A stretch of 64,000 nucleotides of DNA from Negadavirga shengliensis (GCF_042652345.1 NZ_JBHSJJ010000012.1:62001-126000), one strand, 5' to 3'; counted from the first letter of the stretch, positions 44,499-53,884 are shown. Program-made: numbers and translations. The notes: generated from the letters alone by a model not told the origin.

Positions 44499-45715
44499 TA
44501 CCTCGCCGCCAATAGAAGCTGTAATTCTTTGTGGGCCATATGAAATTTCCTCCCCAAGTGGGCATTGGTAAGGCTACCTCTGTAAGTGTATACGCCCTTC
44601 ATAAACCATTTATAGTTGAAAATCATCTCCTCAGCCCCTCCCAGGTCTGCCATTTGCAGTAAAATCGGGGTAAAAATATTGCTTAAGGAAAATGAAGCGG
44701 TGCGGGATACCCGGGAAGCAATATTCGGAACACAATAATGGATCACGCCGTGTTTTACGTAAGTGGGCTCTTCGTGTGAAGTCATCTCCGAGGTCTCAAT
44801 ACATCCGCCCTGGTCTATGCTTACATCGATGATGATGCTGCCTTCCATCATCTGCCCGACCATTTCTTCTGGAACTACAATTTTAGACCGCCCTTTTTCT
44901 GCCCGCAAAGCCCCGATGACCACATCCGCTTCCTTTAAGGCATGTCCTAAAATATAATTGTCTATTGTAGAAGTAAACACCTGTTGGCCGATAAGCTGCT
45001 TGATCCGCCGTAGTTTATAGATGTGATTGTCAAAAATTTTGATGTTTGCCCCCAGCCCCAGGGCAGTACGGGCCGCATATTCGGCTACTGTACCCGCCCC
45101 GATGATCACGACTTGCGTAGGAGGCACACCGGTAATCCCTCCCATAATCAGTCCCTTACCTTCATTTACGCTGCTGAGATATTCCGCTGCAATAAGCATT
45201 ACGGTACTGCCCGCTATTTCACTCATAGCCCTTACCACGGGCATTCCGCCTACTTTATCTTCGAGATTTTCAAAGGCGACAGCTGTGATTTTCTTTTTAT
45301 TAAGCGCTTGGATGAATTCGGCATTTTGTTTGCCCAGCTGAAGGGCCGAAATGAGACATGCGCCTTGTCTCATGTAACCTATCTCTTCCAAAGTCGGCGG
45401 CTCCACCTTTAATACCACCTCCACATCAAATACCTCCTGCGGCGAAGAAACAACCTTTGCGCCCGCATCTGAATAATCTTTATCACTGAATTTTGCCTCT
45501 TTTCCTGCATTGGTTTCCACGAAGACCTCTTGGCCGTTATTCACCAATAATCCCACAGCTTCCGGCGTAAGCACGACCCTTTTTTCCTGGTCCGCAATCT
45601 CTCTGGGGATCCCTATCAAAACCGAGCTGCCTTTTTTCCTTATCCTTGCCAGCGACTCTTGGGTATATACCCCGGATTCTTTGGCAATCTTAGTGAATCC
45701 CGTTTCTGCTACCAT
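44495..45715 (-). CDS. ald: Alanine dehydrogenase
   Basis: A 406-residue NAD-dependent enzyme of the alanine dehydrogenase/PNT family, which interconverts alanine with pyruvate and ammonia. Signatures are IGIPREIADQEKRVVLTPEA (about 33-52), VFVETNAGKEAKFSD, VVLKVEPPT, the NAD motif VVIIGAGTVAEYAAR, and VDVSIDQGG, which is read here as IIDVSIDQGGC. The N-terminal 30 residues are longer than in the short family members, as is common in Bacteroidetes. The start lies inside the end of tsaE (26-bp overlap), so expression is coupled to porX-tsaE. Confidence 0.93.
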   Translation of the reverse strand: MVAETGFTKIAKESGVYTQESLARIRKKGSSVLIGIPREIADQEKRVVLTPEAVGLLVNNGQEVFVETNAGKEAKFSDKDYSDAGAKVVSSPQEVFDVEVVLKVEPPTLEEIGYMRQGACLISALQLGKQNAEFIQALNKKKITAVAFENLEDKVGGMPVVRAMSEIAGSTVMLIAAEYLSSVNEGKGLIMGGITGVPPTQVVIIGAGTVAEYAARTALGLGANIKIFDNHIYKLRRIKQLIGQQVFTSTIDNYILGHALKEADVVIGALRAEKGRSKIVVPEEMVGQMMEGSIIIDVSIDQGGCIETSEMTSHEEPTYVKHGVIHYCVPNIASRVSRTASFSLSNIFTPILLQMADLGGAEEMIFNYKWFMKGVYTYRGSLTNAHLGRKFHMAHKELQLLLAARY

Positions 45716-46139
45716 CTTTAATGATTTTAACCATTATTTCTCTTTTTTCCTGATCTTTTCTCAGGATTTCCACAAAAGCAAATTCATCAGGAATAAATTC
45801 AGGAACCTTCTCCGCCCATTCCACAAAGCAATAGTTACCACTATAAAAATACTCATCCAATCCGATTTCCCATGCTTCCATAGCATCCTCTATTCTATAA
45901 AAATCAAAATGGAAAATTCTGTCTCCGCCTTTATTCTCGTATTCATTTACAATAGAAAATGTGGGACTTGTCACAGGGTCAACAACGCCCAGCTGTTCGG
46001 CTATCGCCTTAATAAGTGTAGTTTTCCCGGCTCCCAACTCACCTTTAAAAACCCATACGTTCAGATCTTTGCATAAATCTATAACTAATTTGGCGGATTG
46101 AGAAATTTCCTCAAGGTGATTACATATAATTTTTTTCAA
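45690..46139 (-). CDS. tsaE: tRNA threonylcarbamoyladenosine biosynthesis ATPase TsaE
   Basis: A 149-residue P-loop ATPase needed for t6A modification of ANN-decoding tRNAs. It shows the Walker A GELGAGKTTLIKAI, VTSPTFSIVNEY, the Asp in FHFDFYRI and FVEWAEKV. The start is uncertain: I use TTG at 46139 (7 bp after the porX stop), which gives the usual length; the frame is open to a further TTG at 46178. The gene overlaps the ald start by 26 bp, and it lies directly after porX, an order often seen in this phylum. Confidence 0.92.
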   Translation of the reverse strand: MKKIICNHLEEISQSAKLVIDLCKDLNVWVFKGELGAGKTTLIKAIAEQLGVVDPVTSPTFSIVNEYENKGGDRIFHFDFYRIEDAMEAWEIGLDEYFYSGNYCFVEWAEKVPEFIPDEFAFVEILRKDQEKREIMVKIIKDGSRNGIH

Positions 46140-46146
46140 ATATCGA

Positions 46147-47700
46147 TCATTTTGGCTGCAGATGAACAATAGGAACAATCACTTCTTCCAGAGATACTCC
46201 ACCATGCTGAAAAGTATCTTTATAATAGTTTACATAATAATTATAATTATTGGGATAAGCAAAGAAGTAATCCTCAACCGCGAATACATAACTGGAAGAT
46301 ATATTCACTTTAGGTAGTTTGGCGAGGTCGGGCTTGTTGACCTCAAACACCTTCCCGGATTCAAAGTTAAGGTTTTTGCCCTGCTTGTACCGCAGGTTTG
46401 TGGTTACATTTCTGTCTCCGATAATTTTGTAAGGTTTGTTTACTCTCTTGGTTCCATGGTCCGTGGTTACAATCACATCCGCCCCGGCATCACTGATTTT
46501 TTTGAAGAGTTCAAACAAAGAGGAATGCAAAAACCAGCTCGCGGTCAATGACCTATAGGCCGATTCATTGGGGGCCAGTTCCCTGATCATTTTCATGTCG
46601 GTCCGCGCATGGGACATCATATCCACAAAATTATACACCAACACGTTCAGATCATTTTTAAGGAGGTTGGGAAATTGTTCCAGCACAGCCTTACCTTGGT
46701 TGGTCTGAAGGATTTTATGATAATTGGATTTAATATTCATCCTGTTCTTTTTCAAATTGACCTTTAAAAATTCCTCTTCATTGTTGTTTTTCCCTTCATC
46801 GGTCTCTTCCCCCTCCCATAGATCCGGATGGAACTTGGCCATATCCAAAGGCATCATGCCGCTAAAAAGCGCGTTCCTCGCGTAAGCGGTGGTGGTGGGC
46901 AAAATACTGTAGTAAGTATTGTCCTGATGAATCACAAAATAATCCCTTAACTGGGTTTCTATCACCTCCCATTGATCCAACCTGAGATTGTCGATAACAA
47001 TAAAGAAAAGCGGACGGCCCGCTTTCACCTTGGGGAAAACCATCTCCTTCATCACCTGATGGGACAGGACGGGTTTGTCGATATTGGGTTCGTTCAGCCA
47101 GTCCAGGTAATTTTCCTTGATAAACCGTGCAAAATTGGAATTGGCTTCCACTTTTTGGGTTTCCAATACCTCCTGCATGCTCTTATTTTCTGTCTCGTCA
47201 ATCTCCAGTTCCCAATAAGTAAGTTTCTTATAGATCTCCGCCCACTCATCATGACTGATGGCATCATTGTAAGCCATGCTGATGTTTCTGAAGTCCTGTT
47301 GGTATGACAAATTGGTCTTTTCACTGATCAACTGCTTATTTTGAAGGATTTTTTTTACGGAAAGCAAAATCTGGTTGGGGTTGATAGGTTTGATAAGATA
47401 ATCCGCAATCTTGGCCCCTATCGCGTCATCCATAATATGTTCTTCCTCACTTTTTGTGATCATCACCACCGGGATCTGGGGCTTGAGGGATTTGATTTGC
47501 TGGAGGGTCTCCAGCCCGGTCATTCCCGGCATCATTTCGTCCAAAAAGACCACATCATAATTTTGCTCCTCAACCTTTTCTACTGCATCGAGCCCGCTGT
47601 TCACAGTGATGATATCATATCCTTTTTCCTTCAGAAAGAGTATATGGGGCTTTAGAAGATCTATTTCGTCATCCGCCCACAATATTTTGAATTTTTGCAT
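46147..47700 (-). CDS. porX: PorX response regulator with PglZ domain
   Basis: A 517-residue regulator. The receiver domain has D54 (VVFLDEMMPG) as phospho-acceptor and K104 in LIKPINP. A helical linker (about 125-225) leads to a PglZ domain (about 225-515) of the alkaline phosphatase superfamily, with metal/nucleophile sites in FFIVIDNLRLDQW, PTTTAYARNALFSG (Thr 271 region) and VIVTTDHGTKR. PorX controls type IX secretion and gliding with the kinase PorY in studied Bacteroidetes, and its PglZ domain is a phosphodiesterase acting on oligonucleotides. I take ATG 47700 because the family starts at MQKFKILWADDE. No porY is here. Confidence 0.93.
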   Translation of the reverse strand: MQKFKILWADDEIDLLKPHILFLKEKGYDIITVNSGLDAVEKVEEQNYDVVFLDEMMPGMTGLETLQQIKSLKPQIPVVMITKSEEEHIMDDAIGAKIADYLIKPINPNQILLSVKKILQNKQLISEKTNLSYQQDFRNISMAYNDAISHDEWAEIYKKLTYWELEIDETENKSMQEVLETQKVEANSNFARFIKENYLDWLNEPNIDKPVLSHQVMKEMVFPKVKAGRPLFFIVIDNLRLDQWEVIETQLRDYFVIHQDNTYYSILPTTTAYARNALFSGMMPLDMAKFHPDLWEGEETDEGKNNNEEEFLKVNLKKNRMNIKSNYHKILQTNQGKAVLEQFPNLLKNDLNVLVYNFVDMMSHARTDMKMIRELAPNESAYRSLTASWFLHSSLFELFKKISDAGADVIVTTDHGTKRVNKPYKIIGDRNVTTNLRYKQGKNLNFESGKVFEVNKPDLAKLPKVNISSSYVFAVEDYFFAYPNNYNYYVNYYKDTFQHGGVSLEEVIVPIVHLQPK

Positions 47701-47705
47701 TTTTA

Positions 47706-47738
47706 TTGGTTTAATTTTTCTAAGATTGGTTACTTTTG
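47706..47738 (+). promoter_or_regulatory. Candidate promoter of the HD hydrolase-lpx operon
   Basis: TTGG (47706-47709), a 21-base spacer and TACTTTTG (47731-47738). The -7 box is a full TAnnTTTG match. The start would be close to the ATG at 47753, giving a very short leader. Confidence 0.45.
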
Positions 47739-47752
47739 GCAAATATCCTCTA

Positions 47753-48994
47753 ATGATCAGGACATTGAAAAGCCAAAAGATAATCAATGACCCGGTATAT
47801 GGGTTTATCAATATTCCAAGTGAACTTATTTTTGCTGTTATAGACCACCCATACTTCCAAAGGTTACGCAGAATCAGGCAGCTAGGTTTGACCGACATGG
47901 TATATCCCGGCGCACTCCATACACGATTTCACCATGCTATTGGTGCCATGCACCTGATGAGTGTTACCTTGGACCATTTAAGAAACAAAGGTGTAGAAAT
48001 CGCTGACAATGAATACGAAGCGGCGTTAATCGCCATTCTTTTGCATGACATCGGGCATGGCCCTTTTTCACATGCGCTGGAATCCATCATCTTGAGGGAT
48101 ATTCACCATGAATCATTGTCACTGCTGTTCTTTGATATATTGAACAAGCAATTTGGTGGCCAACTTTCACTTGCAAAAGCGATATTTACGGGAAATTACG
48201 AAAGAAATTTTTTCCATCAGCTTGTTTCGAGCCAATTGGATATAGACAGGTTGGATTACCTACAAAGGGACTGCTTTTTCACGGGGGTGTCCGAAGGTAC
48301 CATCGGCGCGGACAGAATCATCAAAATGATGAACATCGTCAATGACCATGTGGTCATTGAAGAAAAAGGTATTTACAGCATTGAGAATTTCCTGAGCGCT
48401 CGCCGGCTCATGTATTGGCAGGTATACCTGCATAAAACCACGCTCTGTGCTGAAAAAATGCTCATCAACCTCATCTTGAGGGCCAAACACCTGACCCAGT
48501 CCGGCACACGATTGAACGGATCGGAAGAATTGGTTTACCTGCTCAGCAGAGAAGTCAGACAAAGGGATTTTGCTGAATCATCCGATTTGTTGGACATTTT
48601 TTCCAGACTGGACGATTTTGATATTTGGGGAGCCATTAAACTGTGGAAAAACCATGAAGACCATGTGCTGCGGGAGATTTCCAATATGTTTCTCTCCAGA
48701 AACTTATTTAAAATAAAATTGGTAAACCAGCCCTTTTCCCCTGACATTCTGTCATCCATGCGGACAAAAGTCATACAACAGTTGCTCATTCCCGAACATG
48801 AACTTCCCTATTTTTTTTCCTCAGGAGATATCAGTAACCACGCCTATGTGGCCAAAGACAAAATATGGATACTCACAAAAAAAGGAGAAGTGATGGACGT
48901 GGCCCAGGCCGCGGACCTGCCAAATATCAAGGCAATGAGCAAAATTGTAAAAAAATATTATGCTTGTCATGCTAAAAAATTAACTTTACGATAA
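47753..48994 (+). CDS. HD-domain phosphohydrolase (dGTPase-like)
   Basis: A 413-residue HD-superfamily hydrolase. The N-terminus DPVYGFINIPSELIFAVIDH is followed by the metal-binding His in HTRFHHAIGAMHL (about 56-68), the HD pair in LLHDIGHGPFSHALE (H98, D99) and the downstream Asp in QLDIDRLDYLQRD. This is the YdhJ/dGTPase-like group, related to SAMHD1-type enzymes; the substrate is probably a nucleoside triphosphate. I start at ATG 47753 because the frame upstream enters porX. lpxD follows after 17 bp, so the gene opens the lipid A operon. Confidence 0.9.
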   Translation: MIRTLKSQKIINDPVYGFINIPSELIFAVIDHPYFQRLRRIRQLGLTDMVYPGALHTRFHHAIGAMHLMSVTLDHLRNKGVEIADNEYEAALIAILLHDIGHGPFSHALESIILRDIHHESLSLLFFDILNKQFGGQLSLAKAIFTGNYERNFFHQLVSSQLDIDRLDYLQRDCFFTGVSEGTIGADRIIKMMNIVNDHVVIEEKGIYSIENFLSARRLMYWQVYLHKTTLCAEKMLINLILRAKHLTQSGTRLNGSEELVYLLSREVRQRDFAESSDLLDIFSRLDDFDIWGAIKLWKNHEDHVLREISNMFLSRNLFKIKLVNQPFSPDILSSMRTKVIQQLLIPEHELPYFFSSGDISNHAYVAKDKIWILTKKGEVMDVAQAADLPNIKAMSKIVKKYYACHAKKLTLR

Positions 48995-49011
48995 TTTTAA
49001 AACCAAATTAA

Positions 49012-50034
49012 ATGGAATTCACCATCAATCAAATAGCTCAACTTTTGAACGGAAGGGTAGAAGGTGATGGTTCTCAGAAAATATATAAGCTGGATAAAAT
49101 TCAGGAAGGGAGTCCGGGAGGTATCAGTTTTTTGTCTAACCCAAAATATGAACCTTATCTATATACAACTGGCTGTTCAGCGATTATAGTGTCGGAAGAT
49201 TTCGAGCCACAAAAAGAAGTACAGGCCATCCTGATCCGGGTTAAAGATGCTTATTCGGGTTTTACCAGGTTACTGGAAATCTATGGGGACTCAAAAACTA
49301 CCCAGCTTGTCGGCGTAGAAGAGCCCTCCTATATAGACAGCACCAGTTCCATGGGAGAAAATGCTTATCGTGGCGCTTTCTCTTATATCGGCAAAAACTG
49401 CAAAATTGGAAACAATGTCCAAATACATCCTCAGGTATATATCGGTGACCAAGTGACCATAGGGGATAACTGTGTTTTCCATCCCGGCGTAAAAATCATG
49501 AAGCAGAGTCAAATAGGCAATAACTGCGAGTTTTTTGCCGGCGCGGTAGTGGGTTCTGATGGGTTTGGTTTTGCCCCCCAGTCAGACGGTACTTACAAAA
49601 ACATACCCCAACTGGGGAACGTTATCATTGAAGATGATGTAAGTATAGGGGCCAACACCACCATTGACTGTGCTACTATGGGTTCCACCATCATCAGACG
49701 TGGAGTGAAAATAGACAACCTGGTACAGATCGCCCATAATGCAAAAATCGGGGAGGACACCGTTATTGCTGCCCAATCAGGAATCTCCGGATCATCTGAA
49801 ATCGGCCGCAACTGTGTATTGGCAGGAAAATCAGGAATTGTGGGACATGTGAAACTGGCCGACAGGACCACCGTTGGCGCCAATACCGGCGTATCCAAGT
49901 CCATTGACAAACCAGGCCATACCGTTTTGGGCTTCATCGGATTTGAAATCAAGGATTTTTTGAAATCCTATGCGGTATTCAAAAAATTACCACTTCTACA
50001 GAGCAAATTAAAAGATCTGGAAAAAAAACAATAA
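49012..50034 (+). CDS. lpxD: UDP-3-O-acylglucosamine N-acyltransferase
   Basis: A 340-residue LpxD that adds the second acyl chain to UDP-3-O-acyl-glucosamine in lipid A synthesis. After a uridine-binding N-terminal domain (about 1-100, FLSNPKYEPYLYTTGCSAI) it forms a left-handed beta helix of hexapeptide repeats (about 105-300) with the catalytic His in LVQIAHNAKIGEDTVIAAQS. The family-typical GSDGFGFAPQSDG is present. The C-terminal coil (LLQSKLKDLEKK) is usual. It precedes lpxC/fabZ by 47 bp. Confidence 0.96.
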   Translation: MEFTINQIAQLLNGRVEGDGSQKIYKLDKIQEGSPGGISFLSNPKYEPYLYTTGCSAIIVSEDFEPQKEVQAILIRVKDAYSGFTRLLEIYGDSKTTQLVGVEEPSYIDSTSSMGENAYRGAFSYIGKNCKIGNNVQIHPQVYIGDQVTIGDNCVFHPGVKIMKQSQIGNNCEFFAGAVVGSDGFGFAPQSDGTYKNIPQLGNVIIEDDVSIGANTTIDCATMGSTIIRRGVKIDNLVQIAHNAKIGEDTVIAAQSGISGSSEIGRNCVLAGKSGIVGHVKLADRTTVGANTGVSKSIDKPGHTVLGFIGFEIKDFLKSYAVFKKLPLLQSKLKDLEKKQ

Positions 50035-50081
50035 ATTTGCCTTTTATTCGGATTTTTGTCGCTTGATAGCTAAAAATTTTA

Positions 50082-51476
50082 ATGAAAGTAAAACAACACA
50101 CCATCAAAAAACAAGTCACCTTATCAGGTGTGGGTCTACATACAGGGATCGAAGCTTCCATGACTTTTGTGCCTGCCAAACCCAACCATGGATACAAATT
50201 CCAACGCATGGACCTTGAAGGTCAGCCCATCATCGATGCTGATGTGGACAACGTTATCGATGTGTCCAGGGGTACCACTTTGGAGCAAAGTGGCGCCAGG
50301 GTCTTTACGGTAGAACACGTACTTGCCGCACTGGTGGGAATGGAAATTGATAATGTATTGATTCAACTCAGCGGCCCGGAACCCCCTATATTGGATGGAA
50401 GCAGCATCCAGTTTATCGACGTATTGGAAGAGGCGGGATTGGAGGAACAAAATGCTTTGAGAAGATTTTTCGAAGTACCCGAGAGCATCCATTACAAGGA
50501 CAGCTCCAGAGAAGTGGAAATGGCTGCCCTGCCCCTGGATGACTTTAGGGTCACTGTTATGGTGGATTATAACTCCCCTGTATTGGGAAGTCAGCATGCC
50601 TCCATCACAGACATCAGCCAGTTTAAAAACGAAATTGCTTCTTGCAGGACTTTTTGCTTTCTGCATGAACTTGAAATGCTCTACCAAAAAAACCTGATCA
50701 AAGGCGGTGACCTCAACAATGCCATTGTGGTGGTGGATAGGGTAGTGAAAGAGGAGGAACTCTCCAATCTGGCCAAGATGTTCAACAAACAGAAAGTGGA
50801 GGTCAAGAAAGAGGGAATATTGAACAATGTGGAACTGAGGTATAAAAACGAGCCTGCCAGACACAAACTGTTGGATGTCATTGGTGACCTTGCTTTGGTG
50901 GGGAGACCACTAAAAGCACAGATCCTGGCTGCAAGGCCAGGGCATGCCGCCAACGTCGCTTTTGCAAAGAAAATAAAAAGGGCCATGGAAAAAGCAGGAC
51001 CTATGCATATCCCCTATTATGACCCCAAATCCCCTCCTGTGCTGGATATCAACCAAATCAGCAATATCCTCCCACACAGGTACCCCTTCCAATTGTTGGA
51101 TAAAATCATCTATCTGGATGAAAAAATAGTTGCCGGCGTGAAAAATGTGACCATAAACGAACCGTTTTTTATGGGACATTTCCCCAACAACCCGGTCATG
51201 CCTGGTGTCTTACAAGTAGAAGCTATGGCACAGACGGGGGGAATTCTCGTGCTGAGCACCGTTGAAGACCCGGAAAACTATTGGACCTACTTCCTTAGTA
51301 TTGAAAATTGCAAATTCAGGAAAATGGTGCTCCCGGGTGATACGTTAATTTTCAAGTGTGAGTTACTTAACCCTATCCGAAGGGGTATAGCAAAAATGAA
51401 AGGCGAAGCATTTGTTGGCAATGCTTTGGTATGTGAGGCCGTTATGACTGCCAGCATCGTAAGAAAAGACGCATGA
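50082..51476 (+). CDS. lpxC/fabZ: Bifunctional LpxC deacetylase / FabZ dehydratase
   Basis: A 464-residue fusion typical of Bacteroidetes. The LpxC half (about 1-310), a zinc enzyme that deacetylates UDP-3-O-acyl-GlcNAc, begins KQVTLSGVGLHTGIEA and has the zinc His in TVEHVLAAL and HKLLDVIGDLALVGRP. The FabZ half (about 320-464), the 3-hydroxyacyl-ACP dehydratase, shows ILPHRYPFQLLDKI and the catalytic His in GHFPNNPVMPGVLQVEAMAQ. The fusion couples the committed lipid A step to fatty acid elongation. The lpxA start overlaps its stop by 4 bp (ATGA). Confidence 0.97.
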   Translation: MKVKQHTIKKQVTLSGVGLHTGIEASMTFVPAKPNHGYKFQRMDLEGQPIIDADVDNVIDVSRGTTLEQSGARVFTVEHVLAALVGMEIDNVLIQLSGPEPPILDGSSIQFIDVLEEAGLEEQNALRRFFEVPESIHYKDSSREVEMAALPLDDFRVTVMVDYNSPVLGSQHASITDISQFKNEIASCRTFCFLHELEMLYQKNLIKGGDLNNAIVVVDRVVKEEELSNLAKMFNKQKVEVKKEGILNNVELRYKNEPARHKLLDVIGDLALVGRPLKAQILAARPGHAANVAFAKKIKRAMEKAGPMHIPYYDPKSPPVLDINQISNILPHRYPFQLLDKIIYLDEKIVAGVKNVTINEPFFMGHFPNNPVMPGVLQVEAMAQTGGILVLSTVEDPENYWTYFLSIENCKFRKMVLPGDTLIFKCELLNPIRRGIAKMKGEAFVGNALVCEAVMTASIVRKDA

Positions 51477-52252
51477 TCAGTAAGTTATCCCAAATACATG
51501 AGCAGGCAAACCTGGGTCAAGATGTGACTGTGGAACCGTTTACCACTATACACAAAAATGTGGAGGTCGGTACAGGCACATGGATCGGATCAAACGTAAC
51601 CATTTATCCGGGAGCAAGGATAGGTAAAAACTGTAAGATTTTCCCGGGCGCTGTTATCGCAGCTATCCCCCAAGACCTTAAATTCCAGGGTGAGGATTCT
51701 CTGGTAGAGATCGGCGACAATACCACCATCAGGGAGTGTGTGACCATCAACCGGGGCACCTTGGATAAAAAAACCACCAGAATAGGGAATAACTGCCTTC
51801 TTATGGCTTACGTGCATATTGCCCACGATTGTATCATCCACAATCAGGTAATCATCGCCAATTCCGTACAAGTGGCCGGTCACGTCACCATAGACGACTG
51901 GGCTTTTGTAGGGGGCAGCAGCGCTATCCATCAGTTTGTGAAAATCGGCATGCACAGCATGATCTCAGGAGGATCGCTGGTCCGAAAAGACGTGCCCCCT
52001 TTTACCAAGGCCGCCAGAGAACCTTTGAGTTACGCCGGCGTCAATTCCTTGGGATTGCGAAGGAGGGGCTTTTCAGGTGACACCATCAGCCAGATCCAGG
52101 AGGTCTACCGTTACCTCTTTTTAAACAGCCTGAACAACAGCAGGGCGCTGGAAGAAATCGAAATCAACCTCCCCGCCACCAAAGAACGGGATGAAATTGT
52201 GAATTTTATCCGGTCTTCTGAACGGGGCGTGATGAAAGGCTATATCCAATAA
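51473..52252 (+). CDS. lpxA: UDP-N-acetylglucosamine acyltransferase
   Basis: A 259-residue LpxA that transfers a 3-hydroxyacyl chain from ACP to UDP-GlcNAc, the first lipid A step. Left-handed beta helix of hexapeptide repeats (1-185); catalytic His in AYVHIAHDCIIHNQVI, with SAIHQFVKIGMHSMISGGS and FTKAAREPLSYAGVNSLGL as family blocks, and a helical C-terminal domain. It overlaps lpxC/fabZ by 4 bp; the ABC ATPase follows after 1 bp. Confidence 0.97.
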   Translation: MISKLSQIHEQANLGQDVTVEPFTTIHKNVEVGTGTWIGSNVTIYPGARIGKNCKIFPGAVIAAIPQDLKFQGEDSLVEIGDNTTIRECVTINRGTLDKKTTRIGNNCLLMAYVHIAHDCIIHNQVIIANSVQVAGHVTIDDWAFVGGSSAIHQFVKIGMHSMISGGSLVRKDVPPFTKAAREPLSYAGVNSLGLRRRGFSGDTISQIQEVYRYLFLNSLNNSRALEEIEINLPATKERDEIVNFIRSSERGVMKGYIQ

Positions 52253-52253
52253 G

Positions 52254-52889
52254 ATGTTTTTGCTGAACCTAAAAGGAGCCGGAAAGAGATTCCAGCATGA
52301 ATGGATTTTCCGTTGCCTTGATTTGGAGCTTGGGCCTGGCCAGCAACTGGCGATTACCGGGAGCAACGGGTCCGGAAAGTCCACGTTGATCAAATGTATC
52401 GCCGGTCAGATGCCGCTTACCGAAGGAGGCCTGGCCTACTTTAAGAGCGGAAATGAAGTGCCGGCTGCTGAGTTTTACCGGCATATCGTTATCAGCGCGC
52501 CTTACTTGGAACTCCCCGAGGAGTTTACACTCAAAGAATTTCTTAACTTTCATTTCAAGTTTAAAAAAATCCGCGAAAATACCAGCCTCCGGGAATTTGT
52601 CGACATGGTTTACCTGGAACAGGCCCTAAACAAGCCTATCTCCTATTTTTCTTCAGGCATGAAACAGCGTCTCAAATTGGGAATATGCTTTTTTTCCGAA
52701 GCATCCCTTGTATTACTGGATGAACCCACCTCGAACCTTGATGAACGGGGTATCTCATGGTACTTGGAAATGATCCGGGAACATACCAAACACAAATGCG
52801 TGCTCATCGCTTCTAACGATAGCAGAGAATATGGTTTCTGCCAAAACAGGATACGTATGGAGGACTACAAAAAAAAAATTTCGCTTTGA
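52254..52889 (+). CDS. ABC transporter ATP-binding protein
   Basis: A 211-residue ABC ATPase: Walker A AITGSNGSGKSTLIK (about 34-48), signature YFSSGMKQRLKLGI (about 131-144) and Walker B LVLLDEPTSNLDERG. Its short length and lack of a fused membrane part resemble CcmA-type ATPases. No permease gene is near, so the partner is encoded elsewhere. It starts one base after lpxA. A role in envelope lipid transport is suggested by that position but not shown. Confidence 0.9.
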   Translation: MFLLNLKGAGKRFQHEWIFRCLDLELGPGQQLAITGSNGSGKSTLIKCIAGQMPLTEGGLAYFKSGNEVPAAEFYRHIVISAPYLELPEEFTLKEFLNFHFKFKKIRENTSLREFVDMVYLEQALNKPISYFSSGMKQRLKLGICFFSEASLVLLDEPTSNLDERGISWYLEMIREHTKHKCVLIASNDSREYGFCQNRIRMEDYKKKISL

Positions 52890-52939
52890 ATAGATAAGGA
52901 ATTCATTAATTTTACAATCGCTATTAATATTACAACTTT

Positions 52940-53425
52940 ATGAAAAACCGGTTCAAATACATAGGGGTGTTTTTTTTTGCAGGACTGGTCTTATTATCCT
53001 GCAAGGATGACGATAATGGCATAGGGCCCAAAACCGCTGAACAGCTGGCCACAGAAAGCCTGGCAGGGCCTGATGGAAGCCAGACCTGGACAGTCGCCAA
53101 CGGAGGTACTGTCACCAAAGATGGCAGCAGTGAGACGGCCAACTATGCTAATTTTGAATTGCGGTTTATTGCCAATAATACAGGAAGATCCTATACCACC
53201 TCCGGCGGTGGAATGCTGTTTGATGCAAGCGGCAACTGGAATCTTGAGGGTGACAATTTTGATAAAATCATCCTGGCAGGAAACCAACCCGCCGCTAACA
53301 AAGAAATCTCCTTTACAAGAAACCAAGACAACCTTCGGTTGGAATTTACCATTTCTGCTCCTGAAAACAGTAGGGTGATGGCATTGGCAGGCTATTATAT
53401 TTTTGACCTCAAATTAAAACAATAA
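52940..53425 (+). CDS. Small exported lipoprotein
   Basis: I do not recognise a named family. A 161-residue lipoprotein with lipobox LVLLSC (Cys at residue 21), followed by the acidic KDDDNGIGPK linker common in surface lipoproteins of Bacteroidetes. The rest is predicted beta-rich (LRFIANNTGRSYTTSGGGML, WNLEGDNFDKIILAG, LEFTISAPENSRV), like many lipocalin-like domains of this phylum. It may form a pair with the NTF2-like gene starting 4 bp later. Confidence 0.8.
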   Translation: MKNRFKYIGVFFFAGLVLLSCKDDDNGIGPKTAEQLATESLAGPDGSQTWTVANGGTVTKDGSSETANYANFELRFIANNTGRSYTTSGGGMLFDASGNWNLEGDNFDKIILAGNQPAANKEISFTRNQDNLRLEFTISAPENSRVMALAGYYIFDLKLKQ

Positions 53426-53429
53426 ACCC

Positions 53430-53861
53430 ATGATAAAAAACTTAATCGCACTGACATTGTTTCTTTTCACCTGTACCCTGGGAATGGCCCAAAACAAGGA
53501 GACCGCTGCGGTAGAACTGGCAGTAAGTGAACTACGGGAGGCCCTGATCAGTGGAGAAGCAAGCCGGCTAAAAGCCATTACTTCTGAAAAACTATCCTAC
53601 GGCCATTCCAATGGACTGATAGAAAACCAGGAGGAATTTGTGGAAGCACTGGTGTCCGGCACCTCTAATTTCACGGCGATTGAGTTAGAGGATCAAACTG
53701 TTGAAATCATTAAGGATCTGGCAATCGTCCGGCACAACCTCATCGGTAAAACCCACAATGCGGGTGCTTCCCCCGCCGATGTAAACCTCGGCGTGCTTAC
53801 CGTATGGCAGAAAAAAGGCAAAAACTGGGTGCTGGTAGCCCGTCAGGCCTTCAAACGCTGA
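53430..53861 (+). CDS. Exported NTF2-like (DUF4440) protein
   Basis: A 143-residue protein with a Sec signal peptide (cleavage near GMAQ, residue 20) and an NTF2/SnoaL-like cone domain of the DUF4440 kind: LRLKAITSEKLSYGHSNG-like segment (SRLKAITSEKLSYGHSNG) and the end LTVWQKKGKNWVLVARQAFK. The family includes ketosteroid isomerase-like and binding proteins; the activity here is unknown. Four bases separate it from the lipoprotein gene upstream. Confidence 0.85.
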   Translation: MIKNLIALTLFLFTCTLGMAQNKETAAVELAVSELREALISGEASRLKAITSEKLSYGHSNGLIENQEEFVEALVSGTSNFTAIELEDQTVEIIKDLAIVRHNLIGKTHNAGASPADVNLGVLTVWQKKGKNWVLVARQAFKR

Positions 53862-53884
53862 CATTCCTTATCCCAATTCAGAAA

